Source: Pseudomonadota bacterium
GTDB taxonomy: Bacteria > Pseudomonadota > Gammaproteobacteria > Eutrophobiales > Eutrophobiaceae
DNA length: 64,000 nt
Reading direction: 5' to 3'
Assembly: GCA_013112535.1 (NCBI GenBank)
Contig: JABFGI010000001.1
Coordinates: 186,001-250,000, forward strand
A program made the position numbers and the translations under genes. Positions 47,614-58,624 of this stretch are shown here, piece by piece. A model generated the notes under the pieces. It worked only from the letters and a program-made list of their open reading frames with translations, searched no databases and had not been told where the DNA came from. The number at the start of each line of letters is the position of its first letter. The first letter of the stretch is position 1.

Positions 47614-49062
47614 ATGGTTCACGAAAAAGTGGATGCTATTTACCAACAAAACGCAGGTGTTTTTGCATCTATTGAACAAATATTCCATTCAGCACATGGC
47701 GTGCCGGTTGATATAACAAGGAATAATACCAAGCAAAGGATACTTGCAGAAATTAATGGCGAGAAAGCAAAAAGACTACTATCCAGTAAAAGAAATATAT
47801 TAAAAAGCTTTTTTGTTTACCATGGACTGATGATGTTTTTAGCTTTTGGTGCCATTTTTGGAAGTAGAAGGAAGGAAATAAGTAGTGACGTGTTATTCGA
47901 TTGTTGGTCTAGGAACTCAATGGAATTCTATGAGGAAATAATCGCCAATCTTAAAACTGATTCGATATTATTTTTTTTTAACGATAGCAATAAAAATTAT
48001 AGTAGTTGTCGCACCACTCCAAATCAGATGTATCAATCATGTAGGCGAATTAAACTATTTAGCAAAACTGCTTCAGTCGAAGTATTACGATTTCATTATT
48101 CTAAATATTTCGATTATTGGAAATTATCCAAAAAAACAAGCCTTAATATACTCGATCTAATTGTAAGAATGATCTATGAAGTGGGGACCCATCTTTCAAT
48201 GGGAGATGCTATTAATACTCTAATGTTGGTTAGTGCTCATGATAATGGTTACACTCCGTATCGTTATTATTTTTATAAAAAATGTGGAATTGATTCAATT
48301 ATGCTGTTGCAAAATGGCGGGCGTGTAGATCTGGATGCGTCATATAATAGTTATATATACGCTGACTATTATATGGCATGGAGCAAAGACAGGCTCGATA
48401 ATTTTACAGAAATGCATTGCCGCAAAAAGTTTACGCCAGGTTCAATTCGATTAAGTAGGCGCTTAGATAAATATACTAAAAATGTAAAGGGTGAGTATGA
48501 CATCATATTTATTGAACAACTTTTTACTAGTACAGAAGTACATGGCGCGCCAAATCATACGGCATATATAGCAGGCTTAATAAATTTGATAAAATTAAAA
48601 CAGAATCATAATAAAATTCGAGTTGCTTATGCTTGTCGTCCAGGTAGGAATAATAGTAGAGCTTCGATTATAATTCAGGATATTAATAATAAGCTGAAAA
48701 ATTCTGATGTGATAATGTTGGAATTAGATCCTCTTGAAATATACGGTATTATTTTACGAACAAGTATTGTTGTCGCGTTCAATTCATCAGTTCGCTGTGA
48801 AGCATTAATGTTAAGTAAAACAGTACTGACCTGTAACTATACTGGCTATGCAAACGATTATGTTGTTAATAATTCATGTGATAACAACGTTATTAATAGT
48901 GAACAATATGATGAGTTTGAGAGAAAAATATTAGGCGCGCTGAATAAGCATAGAGAAAATAGTGGTATTGATTTATATAAAAATAATAATTGTATAGAAA
49001 ATACTGGATATAACGCTTCTACTGAAATAGCAGGTATTATAAATTTGCATCTTGGGCTTTAG
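47614..49062 (+). CDS. Putative GT-B-like glycosyltransferase of unknown family
   Basis: The 482-residue protein has a poorly recognisable N-terminal half, including a hydrophobic patch at about 68-84 (FFVYHGLMMFLAFGAIFG). The C-terminal half has GT-B-like order: DIIFIEQLFTS, KIRVAYACRPGRNN, VIMLELDPLEIYGIIL and VVAFNSSVRCEALML. The last two resemble the nucleotide-binding end of capsule and sialyl-type transferases. I cannot assign donor or acceptor. It has high Lys/Asn/Tyr content like other genes of this part of the locus. Confidence 0.55.
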   Translation: MVHEKVDAIYQQNAGVFASIEQIFHSAHGVPVDITRNNTKQRILAEINGEKAKRLLSSKRNILKSFFVYHGLMMFLAFGAIFGSRRKEISSDVLFDCWSRNSMEFYEEIIANLKTDSILFFFNDSNKNYSSCRTTPNQMYQSCRRIKLFSKTASVEVLRFHYSKYFDYWKLSKKTSLNILDLIVRMIYEVGTHLSMGDAINTLMLVSAHDNGYTPYRYYFYKKCGIDSIMLLQNGGRVDLDASYNSYIYADYYMAWSKDRLDNFTEMHCRKKFTPGSIRLSRRLDKYTKNVKGEYDIIFIEQLFTSTEVHGAPNHTAYIAGLINLIKLKQNHNKIRVAYACRPGRNNSRASIIIQDINNKLKNSDVIMLELDPLEIYGIILRTSIVVAFNSSVRCEALMLSKTVLTCNYTGYANDYVVNNSCDNNVINSEQYDEFERKILGALNKHRENSGIDLYKNNNCIENTGYNASTEIAGIINLHLGL

Positions 49063-49131
49063 TGCCAACTTAATAAGTTCATGCATTTCAAATGCTTCTA
49101 ACAACAGATATTTTATATAGTAATAAAATAA

Positions 49132-50153
<1,022 letters not shown>

Positions 50154-50154
<1 letters not shown>

Positions 50155-51320
50155 TGATACCATACGGGCGGCAATTAATTAGCCAAGATGATGTCAATGC
50201 TGTTGTCGATGTTCTTCATTCAGATTACCTTACACAGGGACCAACAGTACCAATATTTGAGAATGCAATTGCAGATAAGGTTGGTGTACAGTTTGGTGTT
50301 GCTGTTAGTTCCGCTACAGCAGCTTTGCATATTTCTTGTTTAGCATTAGGACTTGGTGATGGGGATTGGTTGTGGACATCCCCTATTTCTTTTGTTGCAT
50401 CGGCAAATTGTGGTCTCTATTGCAGTGCTAAAGTAGATTTCATTGATATTAATCCTAAAACTTACAATATCGATATTGAGACACTTAAAGATAAATTAAA
50501 AAAAGCAGAAATTATTGGTGCTCTACCAAAGATAATTATTGCCGTTGATTTTGCAGGGCAGAGCTGTGATATGAAAGCAATATATGAGTTGTCACAGGAA
50601 TATGGTTTTAAAATTATTGAAGATGCATCACATGCGATTGGTGGCAAATACAAAAATAGACCGGTTGGAAGTTGTGCTTATTGTGACATTGCTATATTTA
50701 GTTTTCATCCAGTAAAAATTATTACTACTGGGGAAGGTGGTATGGCATTGACGAATAATCACGAGATTGCTGATCATCTAAAACTGTTGCGGTCGCATGG
50801 GATAACTAGAGATGCATCAGCAATGGAAATGGAATCACCAGGAGGGTGGTATTATGAGCAAATTGATCTTGGTTTCAATTATAGAATGACTGATATTCAA
50901 GCGGCGTTGGGATTAAAACAGCTTGAGCATCTTGATGAATTTATATCAAGGAGAAGAGAGATTGCAGAAGAATATAGTTCATCATTAAATGAATTGCCAT
51001 TGATACTGCCTTGGCAACATCCGGATTCAGAATCATCATATCATCTCTATGTTGTCCAAATAGACTATACAAGAAGATCGCTAACACGTGCTGATTTTTT
51101 CGAGTTTATGCGTAATAACGGCGTAAATGTGAATGTACACTACATACCGGTATACAAGCAGCCCTATTATAAAAAATATGGATATATAAGTGATGACTGT
51201 CATCACGCTGAGTCTTATTATTCTAAGTGTCTTAGTTTGCCGATCTATCCTGCATTGACAAATAATGATCAGGATAAAGTTGTAGAACTGTGTAATGAAT
51301 ATTTTAAATCAGTTATATAA
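50154..51320 (+). CDS. pseC: PLP-dependent aminotransferase PseC
   Basis: The 388-residue DegT/DnrJ-family enzyme opens with MIPYGRQLISQDDVNAVVDV, as in PseC. It has the PLP-binding EDASHAIGG segment and the Schiff-base lysine in FHPVKIITTGEGG. It transfers an amino group to C4 of the PseB product. The start is the GTG overlapping pseB. It could also serve the legionaminic branch, which lacks its own aminotransferase here (inference). Confidence 0.93.
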
Positions 51321-51326
51321 AATATT

Positions 51327-53111
51327 ATGGGTTTAAAAGCACCTACCATTATTTTTGAATGCGCAAATGCACATGGCGGTGATTTTGATATTCTAATTTC
51401 AACGATTAACGAATTTGCAAAAATAACTTATCCACACTTACATATTAAATTTCAACCATTAAAGGCTGATACAATTTCATTGAGAGATTTTGCGTGGTAC
51501 GAGACATATAAGGAACTCGAGTACTCAAAAAAACAATGGATGGAAATTATCAGTGAGGCAAGTAATAAATATGATGGGGTTTGGCTGGATATTTTTGATG
51601 TTTTTGGAATAGAAATATTAAATGATAATTTTCGTAAATTAACAGGTATAAAGTTGCAGGCTTCTGTGCTTTTGAATTATGAAGTGATTTCATCCTTACA
51701 AAATTTGTGTCTTTATGATAAAGATATGATAATAAATGTTTCAGGATATGAAATATCGGAAATTGAAAGTATATTAAATGAGATATCAATTCTTAATGTA
51801 AGAAAATTAATATTACAAATTGGGTTTCAATCATATCCAACTAGTATTGAAGATACGGCTCTTCGTAAAATTCAAATATTAAGGTCAGCTTTCCCTTATA
51901 ATGAAATTTGTCTTGCTGATCATCTTTCAGCTACAGATGATCTTGCGTGCGTAATACCACTAATGGGTGTTGCATCAGGATGTGATTACGTGGAAAAGCA
52001 TATATGTATTGATCGTAAGCATTCAAAGTATGATTATCATTCTTCATTAGAACCAGGTGAAATGCAATTATTGGTGTCAAGACTAGAGGCAAGCCGAGAA
52101 ATTATTGGAAGCAAATTCATTTCAAAAGCCGAAAAAAAGTATTTGGCTGACAGTATACAGATACCAATAGCTGGAAAGGAATTACCTAAAGACACTTTGG
52201 TTTCAAGATCTGATGTTATTTATCGTAGAACAAAGCAAAATGGAATCACGTTTAATGATGTTTTAGAAAAGCAAAATAAACATTATATTCTTTCTGAAAA
52301 TGTGAATGAGGGAAGTGCTCTAACTATTAATAGCTTCAGGTCAGCGCGAATTGGTGTGATTGTGGCTTGTAGGATGAAATCGTCTAGGCTAAAAAAGAAA
52401 GCAATACTTCCAATAGATGGTATCCCATCAGTTGAAAGATGTTTGACAAATTGTCTTAATATTTCTAGCGCAGATGTTGTTGTATTAGCAACATCAACAA
52501 TCGATGAAGATGATGAGTTAAAAAAATATACACTTGATGGAAAAGTAGAATGTTTTCAGGGTGACCCTGATGATGTAATAAAGAGATATATTGATGTATG
52601 TGATACTTATAATATTGATGTAATAATCAGGGTGACAGCTGATTGTCCGATTATTTCATATGAAATTGCAGAAACCCTTTTAGATCATCATTTTGCAGCA
52701 GGTGCTGATTATACTGCTGCAAGAGATTGCGCAGTAGGAACTGCATGTGAAATTTATAATGCTGAAGCTTTGAGAAGAGTGATAGGTTATTTAGGTGAAG
52801 CAAAATACTCAGAGTATATGACGTGGTATCTTCAAAATAATAAAGATATTTTTAAGGTAGAGCTTGTTGATTTACCTGATGAAATGGTAAGGAATTATCG
52901 TTTAACACTTGATTACCCAGAAGACTTAGAATTCTTTGAAAAACTATTTGAAGAATTAAAGGATGCATCAAAAAAACCTACATTAGAAAATGTATTTAAA
53001 ATATTAGACAAAACAGCCAGTATTGTAAATATTAACTCACATATAAAGCTTAAATATAAGAGTGATACCGCATTGATTGAATTACTGAATCAAGAAACCA
53101 AGATTAAATAA
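51327..53111 (+). CDS. Fusion: NeuB/PseI-like synthase, SAF domain and SpsF-like cytidylyltransferase (synthase 3)
   Basis: Three parts are visible in 594 residues. Residues 1-260 form a NeuB-type barrel with ECANAHGGDF, KFQP (41-44), LADHLS (196-201) and EKHI (223-226), so both metal-ligand histidines are kept. Residues about 275-338 match a SAF domain (IPIAGKELPKDTLVSR to GSALTINSF). Residues 341-594 form an SpsF-type cytidylyltransferase with VIVACRMKSSRLKKKAILPI, VVVLATS and RVTADCPII. One chain could thus make and CMP-activate a nonulosonic acid. It follows pseC by six bases, so the pseudaminic type is most likely. Confidence 0.86.
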   Translation: MGLKAPTIIFECANAHGGDFDILISTINEFAKITYPHLHIKFQPLKADTISLRDFAWYETYKELEYSKKQWMEIISEASNKYDGVWLDIFDVFGIEILNDNFRKLTGIKLQASVLLNYEVISSLQNLCLYDKDMIINVSGYEISEIESILNEISILNVRKLILQIGFQSYPTSIEDTALRKIQILRSAFPYNEICLADHLSATDDLACVIPLMGVASGCDYVEKHICIDRKHSKYDYHSSLEPGEMQLLVSRLEASREIIGSKFISKAEKKYLADSIQIPIAGKELPKDTLVSRSDVIYRRTKQNGITFNDVLEKQNKHYILSENVNEGSALTINSFRSARIGVIVACRMKSSRLKKKAILPIDGIPSVERCLTNCLNISSADVVVLATSTIDEDDELKKYTLDGKVECFQGDPDDVIKRYIDVCDTYNIDVIIRVTADCPIISYEIAETLLDHHFAAGADYTAARDCAVGTACEIYNAEALRRVIGYLGEAKYSEYMTWYLQNNKDIFKVELVDLPDEMVRNYRLTLDYPEDLEFFEKLFEELKDASKKPTLENVFKILDKTASIVNINSHIKLKYKSDTALIELLNQETKIK

Positions 53112-53138
53112 TTTTCTTATGCAAAGATTCATAGAATA

Positions 53139-53687
53139 ATGGTGGATACATTAAACAATATCACTCCGGTAACAATTTGGTTTACTGGACTATCTGCCTG
53201 CGGGAAAAGTACTCTTAGTCAGAAGTTGTATGATGATCTAACAAGTATGGGGATGGAGAATGTTATTCTGCTTGATGGCGAAGCCGTTAGGGAACGAATA
53301 AAAAACAATAGTTTTGATAATAATAATCGAGAAAAAATAGGTGTTATAAAAGCAGAAATTGCTTTAAAAGAGAATCAAAAAGGTAATATTGTGTTAATTA
53401 GTGGTATTGCCAGTAAAAGGAAGTGGCGTCAGGACATTCGCAGTATGATTGACAGGTATTTTGAAATATATCTTAAATGTAGTGCTGTAACCTGTGCAGA
53501 GAGAGATTACAAAGGACATTATAATAGAGCAATTGCAGGAGAGTACGAAAACTTTGCTGGAATTACAGAAGATTATGAAGAACATGAGTATGTAGACTTG
53601 CAATTAGATACTGGAACGAACGATATTGAATACTGTTCAAATGTCATTTTAAATAAAGTAAAACAATATCTGTTAATAAACGATTAA
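53139..53687 (+). CDS. Adenylylsulfate kinase-like protein, copy 2
   Basis: The 182-residue P-loop kinase has GLSACGKST (about 18-26), LLDGEAVRERI, CAERDYKGHYNRAIAG and FAGITEDYE, matching the CysC fold and lid. The region after the P-loop differs from copy 1 (NNNREKIGV in place of the TENIRRIGE motif, and GIASKRKWRQ near the phospho-site). It may make PAPS for the sulfotransferases downstream or phosphorylate another small molecule. Confidence 0.78.
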   Translation: MVDTLNNITPVTIWFTGLSACGKSTLSQKLYDDLTSMGMENVILLDGEAVRERIKNNSFDNNNREKIGVIKAEIALKENQKGNIVLISGIASKRKWRQDIRSMIDRYFEIYLKCSAVTCAERDYKGHYNRAIAGEYENFAGITEDYEEHEYVDLQLDTGTNDIEYCSNVILNKVKQYLLIND

Positions 53688-54008
53688 AATATAATCTTAG
53701 AACATGATCAAAGCTCAAGAATTTTATTTTTAAAATTTTGATATCAATGCATGTTTTAATTAAATCATTAGCATTCCATGATGATTGATAAGGCTCTAGT
53801 AAGTCTTTTACCAACAAGAATAGTGAAGCCGTCATGCGTGTAATTCGAAGCTTCAGGGTTAAAAAGAATAAATAAAACTAGTATAAATCGCTAGAAGTAG
53901 CGTAATACCGTCACGATTAAATCGTGAACGTTTCTATTCAAGATAAAGCTCCAAACTCACTTAAGCTTTGCGCACTCTAAAATTTAGTTAAATAATAAGA
54001 AAACATTT
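53688..54008. other. Intergenic region with three small palindromes
   Basis: No gene is seen in these 321 bases. Near its end are CGAAGCTTCA (53846-53855), CGCTA/TAGCG (53889-53893 and 53898-53902) and the perfect hairpin TCACGAT-TAA-ATCGTGA (53911-53927). None is followed by a T-run, so they are not typical terminators. TATAAA at 53882-53887 could be a -10 but lacks a good -35. Confidence 0.5.
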
Positions 54009-55940
54009 ATGTGTGGTATAACTGGCCTAATTAACTTTAAAGAAGAACAAGTAGACCATTCTAATTTGAAGGATATGACTGAATGCCTATCACATCGAGG
54101 CCCTGATGATTCGGGTTATTTTTTCGATGATAATGTGGCATTTGGTTTCAAGCGGTTATCAATCATTGATGTCGAACATGGACATCAACCTATGCAGACT
54201 ATTGATAAGGACTATACTATTGTCTTCAACGGAGAGATATATAATTTTAAAGCTGTTCGAGACACATTAAAGGGCTATGGATACCATTTTCAAACAAATT
54301 GCGATACAGAAGTAATATTGTATGCATACAAACATTGGGGAAGAGAGTGTTTAGACAAATTTAATGGTATGTTTGCTTTTGCAATTTATAACAAAAAGGA
54401 ACAATGTGTTTTTATTGCGAGAGATAGATTAGGTATCAAACCACTATATTATACATTTATTGGCGAAACTATGTTGTTTGCCTCAGAAATGAAGTCAATT
54501 CTGCAGCACCCAGGTTTTGTTCGTAAACCAAATTACAATGCAATAAGCTCATATTTAACCTTTCGTTATCCTTTAGGTGAACAACCAGTTTTTGATGATA
54601 TTAAAAGGCTTTCCCCTGGTAATTTTATGATATTAAATAAATCAGGAATTAATATAAGAAAATACTGGGAAATTCCATTCATAAAAAATAAAGAGGATAG
54701 AGGCGAAGCGTTTTATCTAAACAAAATAAGTGAACTTCTTTTAAATGCAGTTGAGCGCCGCATGATTAGTGATGTTCCTATAGGTGCGCTTTTATCAGGA
54801 GGATTGGATTCGTCTATTATTGTAGCTTTGATGAGTAAATTATCTGACGATAAAGTAAAGACCTACTCCATTGGTTTTAATGAGGATGGTTATGATGAAT
54901 CATACTATTCTAATTTGGTTGCAAAGCATTGTGGAGTAGATCATCTTTCTTTAACTTTGACTCAGGATGACTATATACAAAAACTTCAAAATGCAATCCT
55001 GATAAAAGACTCGCCATTATCAATACCACATGAAGTTGCTCTGTATGAAATCTGTAAGGAACTCAAAAAATATACAACAGTTGTTATATCTGGGGAAGGA
55101 GCTGATGAGTTATTTGGAGGATATGGTCGTGTGCAAAGATCGCCTATGGATTATAAAAAAATACAGTTTGTTAATAAATATTTTCCTGAAAGTATCAGAA
55201 GTTCGATGCTTAAGATTATGGGCGCAGGAAATAGATCCGAAGAATGGTTGTCAATAAATAGTCACATGCAGCATTTTTTTTCAGTTTATCATTGGTTTTC
55301 ATTTGAAGAAAAATCGAGCATTTTTACAGATGATATGCTTGGTTATATTGATAATGACAAGTCAAATATCGAATACTGGGAAAATGATTTTAATCATGTT
55401 TCTGGAGGAAATGAATATGACGCTATATTGTATGCTTTTGAGAAAAACCATTTAACCTGTTTGCTTGATCGACTAGACAGCATGTCAATGGCTGCAGGTG
55501 TGGAAGCACGTGTTCCTTTTGTAGATCATGAGTTGATTGAATTTGTTTCAACAATTCCTTTTAAATACAAAATGAGATGGAAGTCGCCATTACATAAAGT
55601 TTTATCAATATTTTCGAATAGCTTCAATGCATCAGAAGTGTTAGATGATTCTAAATATATACTCAGAAAATTTGGTGCGACCATACTTCCGAGCGAAATT
55701 GCTTTTCGCAAGAAAAAAGGATTCCCTGTGCCATTGGATTCATGGGTTAATAAAGGCATGAAAAGTTATGCAAAAGAAATATTGCTTGATGATGTTACTA
55801 TCAGAAGGGGAATATTCAGAGCCGACATGGTAGAAAAACTTATTAATAATAAACAAAATATAAAATATGATTTTTGGGGGAAAAAAATATGGATGTTATT
55901 AAATCTTGAAATATGGTTTAGAGAGTTGGTTGATAAATGA
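54009..55940 (+). CDS. asnB: Asparagine synthase-like glutamine amidotransferase
   Basis: The 643-residue AsnB-type protein has the N-terminal nucleophile Cys after Met (MCGITGLINF), the glutaminase domain to about 200 (LSHRGPDDSG, VFNGEIYNF), and a synthetase domain with the ATP motif LLSGGLDSSI near 263-272 and ISGEGADELFGGY. In surface-glycan loci such proteins amidate uronic acids, as proposed for WbpS in Pseudomonas. Uronic acid synthesis genes in this same locus make that role plausible here; plain asparagine synthesis cannot be excluded. Confidence 0.9.
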   Translation: MCGITGLINFKEEQVDHSNLKDMTECLSHRGPDDSGYFFDDNVAFGFKRLSIIDVEHGHQPMQTIDKDYTIVFNGEIYNFKAVRDTLKGYGYHFQTNCDTEVILYAYKHWGRECLDKFNGMFAFAIYNKKEQCVFIARDRLGIKPLYYTFIGETMLFASEMKSILQHPGFVRKPNYNAISSYLTFRYPLGEQPVFDDIKRLSPGNFMILNKSGINIRKYWEIPFIKNKEDRGEAFYLNKISELLLNAVERRMISDVPIGALLSGGLDSSIIVALMSKLSDDKVKTYSIGFNEDGYDESYYSNLVAKHCGVDHLSLTLTQDDYIQKLQNAILIKDSPLSIPHEVALYEICKELKKYTTVVISGEGADELFGGYGRVQRSPMDYKKIQFVNKYFPESIRSSMLKIMGAGNRSEEWLSINSHMQHFFSVYHWFSFEEKSSIFTDDMLGYIDNDKSNIEYWENDFNHVSGGNEYDAILYAFEKNHLTCLLDRLDSMSMAAGVEARVPFVDHELIEFVSTIPFKYKMRWKSPLHKVLSIFSNSFNASEVLDDSKYILRKFGATILPSEIAFRKKKGFPVPLDSWVNKGMKSYAKEILLDDVTIRRGIFRADMVEKLINNKQNIKYDFWGKKIWMLLNLEIWFRELVDK

Positions 55941-55980
55941 TGTTGGTTAGAAAGTATAAATTAACAGTTAAGTGTCTGTA

Positions 55981-57156
55981 ATGAATAAAGAAGTGCTCGA
56001 TTACCCCACGCTTATGGAACACCTTGTATCGTTACCAACATTTTCTATAGTAACTGGAGGCAGGGCAGGAAGTGATTTTCTTCAAAGTGTTTTTGATTCG
56101 CACCCAGAAGTATTAACATTCAATGGTTGGTTTCAGTTTCATGAACTATTTTGGAATGAATCTTACTGTGTAAAAACTGAAAACTTTGAGTTGTCAGATT
56201 TAGTAGATGAGTTTATTGGTAAACTTATATATAAGTTGAAGTCTAGATACGATATTCAAGAAAAAAAGGATAAATTAGGATTAGATAATAATCAAAGTAT
56301 CGATATAGATCTTAAAGAGTTTAAAAAACATGTTTTATGTTTGATGCAGAACGTATCTATTAATTCGAAAAATATATTAACTGTAATTACAGCATCTTAT
56401 GCATTGTGTTTAAAACAAGATTTATTTGAAAAAAAGATAATCCTTCATCATCCACATCTGGCAGAATATTTACAATCGCATATTGCTGATTTTCCGAATA
56501 CCAAGTTGATATATATGGTTAGAGATCCAAGAGCAAACATTGTCTCAGGTTATGAAAACTTTGGTAAGTACTATCCAGATAAGTCAGGTGCTGCATTGCT
56601 TAATGCATATCTGACTTCAATTTTATATGAGGATATAAGCATAGTTACGGGAACTCAACTTGAGTATCGAATATTAAGAGTTGAAGACTTAGATCAAAAA
56701 GAGGTCTATTTGAAACTTTGTGATTGGATGGGGATAAATTATTGTGAAACTATGACATCTTCAACATGGGCTGGATTACTGTGGCATGGAGATAGATTGA
56801 CCAGAAATAAAGTAGATGGACTTTCAAGAGATGTATTAAAGAATAATTGGCAAAATAAGCTCAGCAACAGTGATAAATATATCATTTCTCATCTAACAAA
56901 AAACATGAGGCAGTATTACAAGTATGAAGAAGAGGATATAAAAACAAGTAAGTTCAAAGCTTTTTTCATTATTATTAAGCCCCTATCATATGAAATTGAT
57001 AATATTTTTAGAAATATAAATAGTGCTGCTAAAAGTAATAAAACAATGAGACGATTATACAATTTTTATTTTTACTTCGTCAGAGTTCGCTTATTTTATA
57101 AATTATTATTTAGTCCGGTCACTTTTGATAATAAGGATTATGTATTAAGAAAATAA
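55981..57156 (+). CDS. Sulfotransferase family protein 1
   Basis: ATG 55981 is preferred over the in-frame GTG at 55972. The protein has the 5'-phosphosulfate-binding loop VTGGRAGSDFLQSVFDSHPEV near the start and the 3'-phosphate-binding motif LIYMVRDPRANIVSGYENF (about 180-198). It ends in a basic, hydrophobic tail. These are hallmarks of PAPS-dependent carbohydrate sulfotransferases. Three APS-kinase-like genes in the locus support a sulfated glycan. Confidence 0.82.
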   Translation: MNKEVLDYPTLMEHLVSLPTFSIVTGGRAGSDFLQSVFDSHPEVLTFNGWFQFHELFWNESYCVKTENFELSDLVDEFIGKLIYKLKSRYDIQEKKDKLGLDNNQSIDIDLKEFKKHVLCLMQNVSINSKNILTVITASYALCLKQDLFEKKIILHHPHLAEYLQSHIADFPNTKLIYMVRDPRANIVSGYENFGKYYPDKSGAALLNAYLTSILYEDISIVTGTQLEYRILRVEDLDQKEVYLKLCDWMGINYCETMTSSTWAGLLWHGDRLTRNKVDGLSRDVLKNNWQNKLSNSDKYIISHLTKNMRQYYKYEEEDIKTSKFKAFFIIIKPLSYEIDNIFRNINSAAKSNKTMRRLYNFYFYFVRVRLFYKLLFSPVTFDNKDYVLRK

Positions 57157-57195
57157 TTAACTGGATTCAACTTACTAGTAAAATCGATGCGTTTA

Positions 57196-57273
57196 CACCG
57201 AAAAATAATTGGTTCGGTGATTTAATGCCAAAAGATTAATTCTATCGTAGCTTGTATATGCTTCCGAACCAAT
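57196..57273 (+). promoter_or_regulatory. Mutually exclusive hairpins upstream of the APS kinase fusion
   Basis: Arm A CACCGAA (57196-57202) pairs with TTCGGTG (57213-57219). The overlapping arm ATTGGTTCGG (57208-57217) pairs perfectly over ten bases with CCGAACCAAT (57264-57273). The two foldings cannot coexist, the layout expected of an attenuator-like switch. It lies about 50 bases before the ATG at 57320. The ligand or signal is unknown, and chance remains possible. Confidence 0.4.
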
Positions 57274-57319
57274 GAGTTGTACTTTCAAATTAAATTCACC
57301 TTAAGTTAATGGCTATATT

Positions 57320-58474
57320 ATGACTAATAATAATTTAAATAATGGACTTATTTGGATAACAGGGTTTTCTGCATCAGGAAAAACGACTGTTTCTAGAAAA
57401 GTTAGAAGTGCTCTTCATGACAAAGGACTTAAAACAATATTTTTAGATGGCGATGATTTAAGAGCGATTTTTGGAAATAATTGGGGTTTTGATAAAGGTA
57501 GTCGAGTTGAATTAGCACATGTTTATTTTAGACTTTGTAGTCATCTATCTACACAAGGCTTTGTTGTTATAATATCCGCAGTAGCAATGTTTGACTCACT
57601 GGGGGATTGGATTAGTGAGAATGTCCCCAATTCGATGCAAGTTTATTTAAAGGTTCCAAAGAAAGTGAGGTTGGATAGAGATGCACAGACAAAAAAAATA
57701 TTTCTCAACTCAAAGTTAAACGATGATGATTATGATGTTCCAAAATATGCTGATCTAACAATCAGCAATCATGGTCATGTCACTCCTGATGAAGCTGCTA
57801 ATAAGATTGTATGCACTTTTTTAGAAAAAACCAAACATAAACTAGATCGAGGTCGTGGTCCTCACTGGAATTCTTATTATGAAAGTAATATTGCTCCTAT
57901 AATTCCCTCCTCTTTTGCTAAGTCAGTTGCATCACAATTACTGAAAAATCAAGAAATATTAGAAATTGGATGTGGTAATGGTAGAGATGCAGCCTTTTTC
58001 GCTTCAAGTGGTTTTAATGTTACTGCAATAGATAGATCTGAATCAGCAATTAAATATTGTCGAGAAAAATATAGTAATCATTCAGTGTGTTTTTATGAAG
58101 GCATGATAACAGATTCTTCTCCTCATATTACAAATGTGAAATACGACATAATTTATTCAAGATTTGTTATTCATGCTATGCCATTAGAAGAAGAAATTGA
58201 AGTCCTCTCTGCAGCAAATAATTTACTAAAAACTGGAGGGCGTTTATATATTGAATGTAGATCCATTAATGACCCTCTCGCGAGGCGAGGAGAAATCATA
58301 AGCATAACTGAAAGAATTGATGGGCATTATAGACGCTTTATAATCCTTGATGAATTTAGAGAAAGATTAATAAACACAGGGTTTAAAATAATTGAGGAAG
58401 TGGAAGCAAATGGTCTTGCAGTATATAAAGATGAAGATCCTGTCGTAATTAGAGTGACTGCTGGAAAAATGTAA
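57320..58474 (+). CDS. Fusion: APS kinase-like domain and SAM methyltransferase
   Basis: The 384-residue protein has a CysC-like N-terminus with P-loop GFSASGKT (15-22) and FLDGDDLRAIFGNNWGF. The lid motif is degenerate: RDAQTKKIFLNSKL replaces RD-x-KGLYKKA. From about residue 195 a class I methyltransferase follows, with EILEIGCGNGRDAAFF (212-227), VTAIDRSESAI and a closing VIRVTAG. The kinase half may phosphorylate something other than APS, which the methyltransferase half then handles, or the fusion may couple sulfation and methylation. I know no characterised protein with this architecture. Confidence 0.8.
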   Translation: MTNNNLNNGLIWITGFSASGKTTVSRKVRSALHDKGLKTIFLDGDDLRAIFGNNWGFDKGSRVELAHVYFRLCSHLSTQGFVVIISAVAMFDSLGDWISENVPNSMQVYLKVPKKVRLDRDAQTKKIFLNSKLNDDDYDVPKYADLTISNHGHVTPDEAANKIVCTFLEKTKHKLDRGRGPHWNSYYESNIAPIIPSSFAKSVASQLLKNQEILEIGCGNGRDAAFFASSGFNVTAIDRSESAIKYCREKYSNHSVCFYEGMITDSSPHITNVKYDIIYSRFVIHAMPLEEEIEVLSAANNLLKTGGRLYIECRSINDPLARRGEIISITERIDGHYRRFIILDEFRERLINTGFKIIEEVEANGLAVYKDEDPVVIRVTAGKM

Positions 58475-58624
58475 ATTTTTGTTAAACTATTTAATTCATT
58501 TTAATATTATAAGTAAGTTAATTTTTAATAAAGTTTCAAATTTATCCGAAAGTACATTCTCTGAATTATGTTTAAATCATTTGTTTTTTAATATGTACTA
58601 CAAATAGCTATATGAATTAGAAGA

